Below are positions 53,501 through 62,000 of a DNA stretch of 62,000 bases, in pieces. This DNA comes from Lingula anatina. Its lineage: Eukaryota > Brachiopoda > Lingulata > Lingulida > Lingulidae. Below the pieces are notes generated by a model. That model had not been told where the DNA came from. It searched no databases and saw nothing but the letters and a program-made list of their open reading frames with translations. The translations under genes were made by a program, and so were the position numbers. Location: assembly GCF_001039355.2 (NCBI RefSeq), contig NW_019775552.1, forward strand, positions 155,964 to 217,963, given 5' to 3'. Position 1 is the stretch's first letter; each line of letters starts with the position of its first letter.

Positions 53501-56500
53501 CTGCTCTCGGAATGTCTCAAATTTCTTAGAATGTCTTCCGCGTGTGCGTACGAAGGGCGGTCTGAAAGGGCGTACACCACCACATAGGCGTCTATATCTT
53601 CAGGTTCAGGTTGTCTTGCTAGCTAGAAAGAAAATTGATAGAGAGTTAAACTGCAGTTTTGCTTGGCTGTTTAGACGTGCATCGCTTTGGTGATTTGGTA
53701 TACTACATTTAACATTTTTTATACGATAGACAAGTATACCGATGCTGGTTTTGGTAAATAAGGCTTTAAAAGAAGCAATTTAAAAGCAAAAAAAGTTATA
53801 TCTGAATTGATTGAAAAGAGAGACACTGAATCTGGATATAGATAAACTTTCGGTTCTGTTTCCTTCGAAGCAGGAGCACTGGCAAGAAAGAAAGCAGCCA
53901 TTTAGGCTAAGCGTTTAGCCATTATAATGGTACATCGAGCAGATTTTCGAGTAAGATAATTTTTTTGTGATTAATAACGACTGCACTCTTAAACACATCA
54001 TATTTACAATACACAAAGAAAAACTGCTGTTTAAATTAAGGACGTGATAAGATGCATGTATACCACGCACAAAGGACCATAATTTATAATTGGTCTTGAA
54101 TACACATGAGGCTACGGCCGAGATGAAGTTGACAGCTAGAGTAGAAAAAAAAACTGTTTCGAACACTTAATCGCTCCGCGCCCATAATTTGCCTCTAAAA
54201 TACATATGCCTTATACTGCTGTCGAGCCTCACTGTATTTTGTGGCAATTTTCTGGCGTTCTGCTGTGATTATCTAGGCAATAACCCAGTAGGCAATAAGT
54301 TAAGTGAAATCTAGGTTCTGCTAATGTTATCTAGATTAAGAGATTCGAGGTATATATAATCGTGCCATAGCTTTTCATGAAAAGCTGCTGTCACTGGCGG
54401 ATCTACATGTAACATCTCAAGACTGACAGCATACTGATCCGCATTTTTGATAACGATTCTATATACTATTCCGTAGTCTGGCACGTTATTTCATGGCGAT
54501 TTACTTGCACTTAGAGTGATGACATGTATTCTAATCTACACTTGTTGCGTTTTAATAAAATTCTAAAATCATATTATGGGTATGCTGCCACCCGCGGAAT
54601 TTTTCTGATCGGTAATTGTCTAAGGTTTCTGTGGAACGAGACGTCTCACGGGTTAAATCCCCAAGTGATCATTTCACAAAAACGCCTTTCGTCAAAGTAA
54701 ATCAGGCAATTTCAGTTATTGCCTAGTTAAGTTTTTCAATAATGATTCGACGAGGTGGTCCTGCACTGTTCTGAAAAAAAAAAAAGGACATCCATTTGTA
54801 GAGAGACTGTGAACCTTTGGAATGATCCCCTTGCAAAGATCTCCTTAATGTAAGACTCCTTGTCAGAAGGGAGCCTTTTATAGGATTCATTACTCTTAAT
54901 TGGTACCAGTTCAAAAGCCAAAGAGAAATGAAAGACATCGAGTCTCACATCTGATCTGTGCGTACAGTTAATGATGATCTAAATCGACCTCGGACTTTGT
55001 CAGGATTACTTTCCTTGCCGATGTGACAGGAATGTAATCCTAAGGATGGAAGTCTGGAGTCCCATATGATTAGTACGGGTTAGGGTTAGTCGGAGTATTG
55101 GGGTTAGCTTATGAAAGGAATGCCACCTGTACAAAGTAATGGGAAAGGGACTATGGTCCCAAGCGGGCTACCAGCAGGGGCGGATTTAGGCCGTCTTCTG
55201 GGTCTTCCAGAAGACGGTCAGATTTTCAAGTTTACATTGACGGGTATCCAATTTTTAATGTTGGAAGACGGTCAAAATTGGAGGATGAATCAACAAAGAT
55301 AATTTGGAAGACTGTCAGTATATAGCTCTGGATCCGCCCCTGACCAGTACTGTCGCAGGACGTTTTCTGAAGCGAACCACCTCGCCTGTCACATGGGTAT
55401 CACGTGATCCTCACATGACCAACATGGGTGGAGGCAGATAACACCCTCCTGACATCCAACCCCCTCCCGCTACCCGGACGCAACTAGTGGTGTAGCATAT
55501 TTACCTGTCTGCTATTATAAAAACGTAGTTCCGATTCTTCGCCATCTAGAGATATAGATACAATTACTTCACAGCTATCATCTGCAAATAAAACAAAAAT
55601 GCACATTATCACAACTCAGAGGGGAAGGTGGCATTTTAAAAAAATGATATATAAAAACAAATAAGACAATGATTATTGACGTTTTGTGCCAAACATTTGT
55701 AAAGAATATTTTATTAAGTACGTTCTGCATGTTCTAAAAAAATCTTATAGAGCGTTGAATTGATGGCGTTCAATCGGCCGTGAAAGTCAAGCTCGGTCTA
55801 AGGGTAAATATGCTCTTTTTCACACTTGGTAGAACATACTTTTGAGTTTTTTTTTATTTTATAGATCAATATTAATAATTTTGATAACATGAAAGTGCAA
55901 CGTGCTCCAATGAAAAACAATGTTATGTTGCTATCATATTCCTTTCATGCTGACTTTCTTCAACTCAGATGACTTGAAACGTCCATGAATGAGATGACAC
56001 CATAACAACATATCGTCCGCCAGTGCAGTATATCCAATGCACTTTTAACGCGGGCGTCTCTATAATCCGAGGGTTCATTAGTCCGAAGATTCATTGGTCC
56101 GAAAAATCGTATTCATACGACTCTGATGAACTTCACTTTATTGCTACCATATTTTTTATTCATGCATTAATTCGGACTATTGAAAATTCGGAACAATGAA
56201 CCTTCGGGTTATTGCTACGGCGATGTAATTGTCAAAGATTGATGACGAGTAGACGGGGATGCTTGTAAAGGGGTGGGGGCGCTTCTTTGCGCTTATATTT
56301 CTGTTTCCAACCTTGTCAAATAGGCGTTTAACAAATAAAACACAATAGAACAATTTTCGGCGACGTCAAACCCCTGCTCACCTTGTGTGATGCACGCAAC
56401 GAGACGGAACGCGGCACGAAACGATAGCCAAGGTTTCGCGTATAACTATTAGCGATTTGAGCAAAACACCCACCTCAGGAAAAATGCCCAAAGAATAATA

Positions 56501-58032
56501 ACTGCGGCCCTGGTAGAGGGTAGTCGTTCTGTTGTTTGCCGGCTCTAGCGATTTATTCCACGTCTTCCGTGTAAAACGATCACATTTTGTTAGTGTTGGA
56601 AAGAAAACATCACGCAATCGTGATAAAATGCCACTTTGTTAAAATTGCATTTGGTTTACGATGCAAGAGAATTATCGCCAAAGGACGCAAAACGGAGGGA
56701 AATGACCAAGAGAGGGTTAACGCGAAATACGAAATATATGCAGAATTGTCATTGTGAGCAGAAAATAAGCCGGAAAAATGCCTATCCGGACGTCAAGTGT
56801 TCATAAACAAGACATTTGTCAAATTTCATTTGCTTTGTTACAATTCATAATTCTTTTAATAAATGGTTAAAAGCACCCGTTGGCTATTGTCCTACATCTA
56901 TATAAAGAAGAGGAAAAGACTGGGGTCTATTATATCAACTAAGCACAAAATGAACACCGGCATTGGGGAAGATGCCGCTTATCCTTCTCCTTCGAATTAC
57001 AGTACCAGTAGTTTCAGCTTCTTCCTATTACCATTGCTTGACAGAGTTGCATTTTTAAGCATTGTCACTAATTTGTTAGATTTTCCCACTCCTGAGGCTA
57101 TAAGACAACTTTAACTAGTGACATATTTGACATCACAATGACTTTGAATTTCAAACCAAAAAATGCAAACGATATGTATCGATTAACTATGTATAATCAA
57201 AGAAAAAACCGCACCAAGGTGTTTAACCCCTATCATCTGCTGTCCGCGAAAGACGATGTAAAGTTATATTATGGTAATACTGAATTCTATCATGCCATCT
57301 CGTCACGATTCTGCTGCAATACAGCTTATTTTATCTTTTGAAAAAATCAGTAGTTATTAACGGTATTATTGCCTTCCATGAATGTCTCTCTTGGGCGGCT
57401 GTCATCTTGAAAACTGTCAGGATGTTAACCACAGTGCTCTGCAGAAAGTAATTATTCAAGATGTCTCTAAAATGCAGCTCTTAGTCCATGTGCAGCGTTC
57501 TTGACTGAAATTAAGTTCCATTGTTAGAAAATCTTTGGATTTTGACAGAACTATAACTATTATTTTGTTTTTCCAGCATTGACCGCTCTAGATATTTTTT
57601 CGCATTTCCTTCTTTTTTTTTCATGGCACCGGGCAGTTAATTGTAGACTTTATTGACAGATCATCGTTAATTATATTTACAGAATAAAAACAAAGACCTG
57701 CGTGAATATTTCATTGCCCTACGTGTATATGCAGCATGTAGTAGCATGTGTTTGTTAGCTAAATCAACCAGGGTATGAGCATGTCGATTATCTCCGTTCT
57801 TTATCTAATTGTGCGTGATTGCGAGTGAAGCAAAACGTTTCCTATAATGACTGATAATTTGTTTTGTTCTCTCGTTGCAGGAAAGATCACAGCATCATGG
57901 CGATAATTTGTTATGATTTCTAAACGGATGAAAGATCACAGCATCCCAATAACTTGTAGCATAGACCTTGTATGAAACTCTTCAGCAAAGTAAAAATATA
58001 CTTGTTTCTCAAACCTCATGCGCAGAAACTTG

Positions 58033-58088
<56 letters not shown>

Positions 58089-60403
58089 TCAGTGGATATA
58101 AACATGGTAACTTGCTTACTTAGATTAACCTTAATTTACACAGGGTGGCAGCCTGGAATTGCAGTCATGGAATACGTCCCATTTTAAAATTTGTTTAAAA
58201 CCCGTCCGATAGGGTGCGCTCAGATTTCTTTTGATCTACTTTTTCTAAACTATTGATTTTAGAGGATAAGATGCATTTTAGAAAATCAAGATGACTTTTT
58301 TTGCAATACATGTATTGTAGCCAATTTTGTTCTACAATGGCCATACCTATGTCAATGCATTTCCATTTTAAAGGTGAAGAATTCTCACTAAACCATACAA
58401 TACCCAGTACCTACCAGCTCAGTAGCACAATGATCTCCGAGCGATTCATTGTTTAAAAAGCTCAGTGACCTTACAATTTAAAGTTCCAAACAACTTCATT
58501 ATTCGGGAAATTTCTATAGGCAGCAGCAATGCAAATCTGCATTGCATTTAGTGAAAGATTACACGTACCGTTCATGATATGCATGTTACAACTGTTTTTT
58601 TTTTCGCCGATGATTCCCAATAGTTTCTGGTTTTACATTAGCGTATATTTTTAAGTGCGATTTTGCATGCTTTACAGTCCAAGGCAATTCATTGTGCAGT
58701 GTTCTCATTACCAACATTTTTTCCGTCGTTTTACTATAATGTGAACTTGAGGGTCATTTGGGACTTCAGCTGAAAGGTAAGGGGACGTTATTACCCTATG
58801 TACGATTAAGTGGGGTTCATAATCACAAAAATAGAAAAGAGGCATCCAAAAAGTTACATTAATGGAAACCTTGTTCACCTTACTTAAAAGAAAGTGATAT
58901 GTTACAGCATGATAGCGTCGAGACACGTACGGTAAGCATGCCTTTGACATGCATTGATTAAGATCGACGTTCTCCACTGTGCATATATTCTCATTTCGAA
59001 ATGTGCTAAAAATGAACCATCTTGTACATGAATAGACCTTGGTCCACCAAAAGCTGCTAAATCATTCTAAGCGGATTATAAAGTAACAAGTACTGTGCGT
59101 TCAATACCCCCCTTAATTAAATGTTGAAGTACAGTTAAGTCAGTAGTGATTCACTTAACCCCGTGTGAAATAGATGGATTTGAACCCAAATGGCGAAAGC
59201 TATGTTTTATGACTTTCCTGAAAGCACTTTTCATCTTTGCAGATAATGTAAATTTTATACGCTGCAAATTAAAAACATTAAATGTGAAAACTCATCCATT
59301 TTGCAATCTACCCTGTGTCACTAATCAAATATGTTCGATGGAGCTTTTGATGAGCAAGGGGGTAAATTGCAAAATTCTTGTCTCGTGCACAATACGCTCG
59401 CTTCTTATTAATATGCACTTAAGCTTGCTTGTAATTAAGAGAAATACATTACGTAAGATTCAATATCGAAACGTGCCTGATAGTCATAAAGCAATGGTTA
59501 AATCATAAAAAACAAGAATATTTAATACAGGTCATGAACAGCAATCACAGCATATACCAAAACTTTTCCTATGATACCCACTAGCTGGATGCTTGTTAAA
59601 CCAAAACTTAAGTCTACGTAAAAAAGTTCACGTTCTACTCTTGCGTGAACATTAAGTTCCAATGCAACATGCTATCAATTCCGTATCCACACTGTTTTAT
59701 CTTGTCACATTCAATACCATCTTTCGGTATAATATCGCAAAACAGTATCTCCAGCTAACCAAAGTATCACTCAGTCTAGACGGATTAATTTTGCCTTTTG
59801 CCCATAATGGGAATGTGCACATCGCTACATTGAATTAAGACAGGACATCCATTTTACCGAACCTTCACTGTGATAAACTCGTCGAACGCGCATTTAATCA
59901 TCGTGCGTCAAACCATACGTACTTTTGTTTGACCTACTGTATATAATGAACGAAAAGATTTTCTGATCTTTCGATGCGGGTATGAAGTTTACGTCCATGC
60001 GTGTAGAATTATGGGGCAGTAATGCAAAATAACAGTCGTGTTTATTTTACAAAACAGTCAATGACGCTCACTGCTCGAGAAAATTTTCACAAACTCAATA
60101 AATTTTTAGAAAATAGTGGAAGGTGGTTTAGATCGAGAGAGAGAGAGAGAGAGAATATTTAGTCACGATATTAGGAACTCATGTACTGGTAGCCTTGACT
60201 GGTACTCGATCAATGGCTGATTACTGAGAAGAACACGAAGAAGCATTATTTCAAATGGCAAATTAAGGTAACTCAAGGCTTACATATATGGAAAGCTACA
60301 ATTCAATCGGTCGCCGGGCAACGTGGTTGGAGAATGCGAGGCATAATTGGACAAAGACAGGTATTTTTCATTAAAATCAGCCGCTCGGTAAAGTGTTACC
60401 TCC

Positions 60404-60436
<33 letters not shown>

Positions 60437-60437
60437 T

Positions 60438-60492
<55 letters not shown>

Positions 60493-61342
60493 GGAGAGTG
60501 AGAATCGATGTGCACAAAAGACTGAAATTTGCGACTCAACTGAATTTGCGCTGCTTATAATCAGAGTTACCAATAAACCCAGTTTGCATGAAGTGTTTTA
60601 AGATTTCATAAAGTAGGCTAAATTGTACCACCAGACACGTAATTCAACTATGGACACTACACTAGAGAGAGAGGGAGAGAGAACGGATAGATTATAAAAA
60701 CTACGATAAATTGCTTGGTTAAAAAAAACATGATAACAAAAAGAAAACCATCAACTTACTGGGGTCTGTGTCAAAAGTGTCCACGTAACCCGAACTCGTA
60801 AACTGCTGAGATAACGCCGTTTTACCAACTCCCTCGTCCCCGACGATAGCAACTTTATATGAAGGGATATCATCAGAAACAGGCTGCGTCTTAGCGAGAT
60901 CATCCACGTTACAGAACACAGCTTTATTCTGCCGGAGAGAGAACGAGTCCCCCGTGTTGCTCCCGTCGCCATCGACGCTATGGCAACTCCCCACCGACGA
61001 GTCACTATTAATACTGTGCGTCCTCCGGCGTTTCACAGAGTCCCCTCTTTTAAGAAGTCCCTTTGAAGAAAGACTGAACTCGCGTAGAACGTAAAACTCA
61101 TCACTGCTCTGTTGTCGGTGGAATCTAGTATTTCGCGACGAAAATGCACTGGCAGGTAGGGTCTCACTGCGGAGTCGAAACCCATCCTGCCAGTTGTTAA
61201 TTTTGGTGCGAAAGCCCGGTGAATGGTCATCAAGGGCCCACTGCTTGGGAACCGCTCGGTCTTCATCTATATCAAATACATTGTCGTCCCCCATGTTATT
61301 AGACGAAGAAGAACCAGTGCTGTTGAGTCGCTGTTGTGACAT
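50503..61342 (-). CDS. RGK-type Ras-like GTPase D, tandem paralogue of C, four exons
   Basis: Exons: 61342-60760, 55581-55505, 53622-53433 and 50729-50503 (stop TAA), phases 1,0,1, giving 358 aa. The start is ATG 61342 (MSQQRLNSTG) with A at -3; the open frame extends upstream only through non-ATG codons. At exon 3 the acceptor must be the first of two adjacent CTAGs, because the other brings an in-frame stop. The protein has FYVLREFSLSSKGLLKRGDS at 83-102, P-loop GDEGVGKT (168-175), NKND (270-273) within LVGNKNDLVRSRLVS, and ETSA (298-301). The G3/DxWE position reads NSRQ (217-220), and the switch II stretch is shorter still than in C. The basic tail SAKKFFRRILSF (334-345) is followed by a short acidic end without CaaX or the usual RGK cysteine motif. 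Exon 3 length (190 nt) equals that of C. Confidence 0.85.
50730..53432 (-). other. Intron 3 of gene D
   Basis: 2.7 kb with a G run at about 51303-51321 and otherwise AT-rich sequence. Nothing else recognised. Confidence 0.6.
53623..55504 (-). other. Intron 2 of gene D
   Basis: 1.9 kb with the 168-bp MITE at 55175-55342 and a two-unit GGGTTA stretch near 55078-55090. No gene seen. Confidence 0.6.
55175..55342. mobile_element. 168-bp MITE with CAGGGGCGGAT inverted ends in intron 2 of gene D
   Basis: Left end CAGGGGCGGAT and right end ATCCGCCCCTG are exact inverses, with a target-site duplication ACCAG at 55170-55174 and 55343-55347. The core repeats the motif GGAAGAC(G/T)GTCA three times. Confidence 0.8.
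56062..56213. mobile_element. Foldback MITE with (A)ATCCGA.GGTTCATTAGTCCGAA ends in intron 1 of gene D
   Basis: The left arm at 56062-56103 (AGGGTTCATTAGTCCGAAG) and the right arm at 56170-56213 (TCGGAACAATGAACCTTCGG) are imperfect inverses. No coding capacity. Confidence 0.65.
58036..58086. repeat. (AT)n microsatellite
   Basis: About 25 AT units in intron 1 of gene D. Confidence 0.95.
60404..60502. repeat. (GA)n repeat with GGGAGAGTGAGA interruptions
   Basis: Long purine tract in gene D intron 1, about 260 nt from the exon 1 donor; on the transcribed strand it is CT-rich. Smaller GA tracts lie at 60135-60153 and 60664-60682. Confidence 0.9.
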
Positions 61343-61367
61343 TCTGATAAAATGCAGCCTCTGCAAG

Positions 61368-61375
61368 CCTTTATA
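61368..61375 (-). promoter_or_regulatory. TATA-like box at RGK gene D
   Basis: TATAAAGG on the minus strand lies 26-33 nt upstream of ATG 61342. If used, transcription would begin almost at that ATG and translation might start at the next in-frame ATG (residue 17, MGDDN). It may equally be a chance match inside a longer 5' UTR. Confidence 0.25.
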
Positions 61376-61518
61376 AACTCTTCCCAACAACCGACTTGGT
61401 CCCTTTTAATTTTCTATAATCGATGCGTTGAAGACGCGCGCCGCATTTTTAACCGAAGCTCTATCCAGTCAGTGTACGCCAATGAGATTGCTGAGATATT
61501 CTGAGAAAAAAAAAGAAG

Positions 61519-61551
61519 TGACGTCATGCTGTGACGCGGTCACCTGACTCA
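61519..61551. promoter_or_regulatory. CRE (TGACGTCA) and AP-1 site (TGACTCA) upstream of RGK gene D
   Basis: TGACGTCA at 61519-61526 and TGACTCA at 61545-61551 lie 177-209 bp upstream of the gene D start, in a CG-richer stretch. Paired CRE/AP-1 sites suit a stimulus-induced promoter, as known for vertebrate GEM. Confidence 0.5.
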
Positions 61552-61719
61552 TAGGTCGCTTTCCCTCTCTGCGCGGGGAATCCCGTCCAATCCAAGATTC
61601 AGTTGGTTACTTCTCCTGTATAACTGTTTTACTCATTTTCCGCTAAAACGTGTCTCTGTTCCGGTGTTGGTACCTGTGCATCTGTACATGTAGTCACGCA
61701 GTGGAAAGATCTATAGCAG

Positions 61720-61752
<33 letters not shown>

Positions 61753-61869
61753 AACACACACACACACACACACACAAACGCACACACACACACACAAGCA
61801 CACACACACACAAACACAAACACACACACACACAAACACAAACACACACACACACATACACAAACACAC

Positions 61870-61926
<57 letters not shown>
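61720..61926. repeat. (CA)n(GA)n compound repeat upstream of gene D
   Basis: About 150 nt of CA repeats interrupted by AAACA, then about 50 nt of GA repeats, starting roughly 380 nt upstream of the gene D start codon. Apparent cysteine-valine or serine-leucine frames here are products of the repeat. Confidence 0.95.
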
Positions 61927-61928
<2 letters not shown>

Positions 61929-62000
61929 ATAAACGGTCACCGGATAGAAGACTTTGTTAATTCTCACATTTCACTACTAACTAAATTAACCAACTTTGCA

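Larger units (their letters stand above)
55582..60759 (-). other. Intron 1 of gene D
   Basis: 5.2 kb with the foldback MITE at 56062-56213, a short direct repeat GAAAGATCACAGCATC at about 57880 and 57929, the AT microsatellite and GA tracts. The open frame at 59146-59508 is unsupported. Confidence 0.6.

Noticed and set aside
55077-55091. Possible interstitial telomere repeat (GGGTTAGGGTTAG)
   Set aside because: Only two units, too short to distinguish from chance.
59146-59508. 120-codon plus-strand frame in gene D intron 1
   Set aside because: No homology recognised and no splice or promoter context.
61343-61390. Upstream extension of gene D exon 1 beginning at TTG
   Set aside because: A nuclear animal gene would use ATG 61342, which has A at -3; the extension is only an open stretch.
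61629-61967. Cys/Val and Ser/Leu repeat frames
   Set aside because: Direct translation of the CA and GA microsatellite.

Overview
The window is nuclear DNA of an invertebrate animal. Genes are split by GT-AG introns, sequence is AT-rich, and non-coding stretches are long and full of simple repeats and small foldback transposons. Coding content is metazoan: two SLC16/MCT-like major facilitator genes, one PRELI-domain gene and two RGK-type Ras-like GTPases (an animal family). The palindrome TACATGTA is strongly over-represented. From overall style I lean to a marine lophotrochozoan (mollusc or brachiopod type), but no single feature proves this.

Layout, left to right. (1) 397-9330, minus: MFS gene A, six exons, 422 aa, with a 5.5 kb first intron swollen by transposons. 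(2) 13652-17359, minus: MFS gene B, a tandem paralogue with identical exon lengths and phases. A second, intact, in-phase copy of its first exon lies upstream at 18883-19021, so B probably has two alternative first exons, each with its own duplicated upstream block. (3) 22246-24301, plus: a compact three-exon PRELI-domain gene (169 aa) with a foldback transposon in intron 1. (4) 27089-41747, minus: RGK-like GTPase C, four exons, 368 aa. (5) 50503-61342, minus: RGK-like GTPase D, four exons, 358 aa, a tandem paralogue of C with the same intron positions and phases (1,0,1).

The rest holds two decayed Tc1-like transposases (about 12.38-12.96 kb minus, 29.28-30.21 kb plus), at least seven foldback/MITE elements (three with visible target-site duplications), dispersed repeats and microsatellites. 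No rRNA, CRISPR array or convincing tRNA was seen.

Functionally, A and B should be plasma-membrane carriers of small organic anions, the PRELI protein a mitochondrial intermembrane-space lipid shuttle, and C/D divergent RGK GTPases. C and D keep the P-loop, G4 and G5 boxes but have lost the G3 aspartate, the RGK DxWE signature and the usual C-terminal cysteine motif. Both carry a perfect cAMP-response element 180-240 bp upstream of the start codon. I see no operon-like system. The most unusual content is the RGK pair with matching CREs, the alternative first exons of MFS gene B, and the patchy near-identity between A and B.
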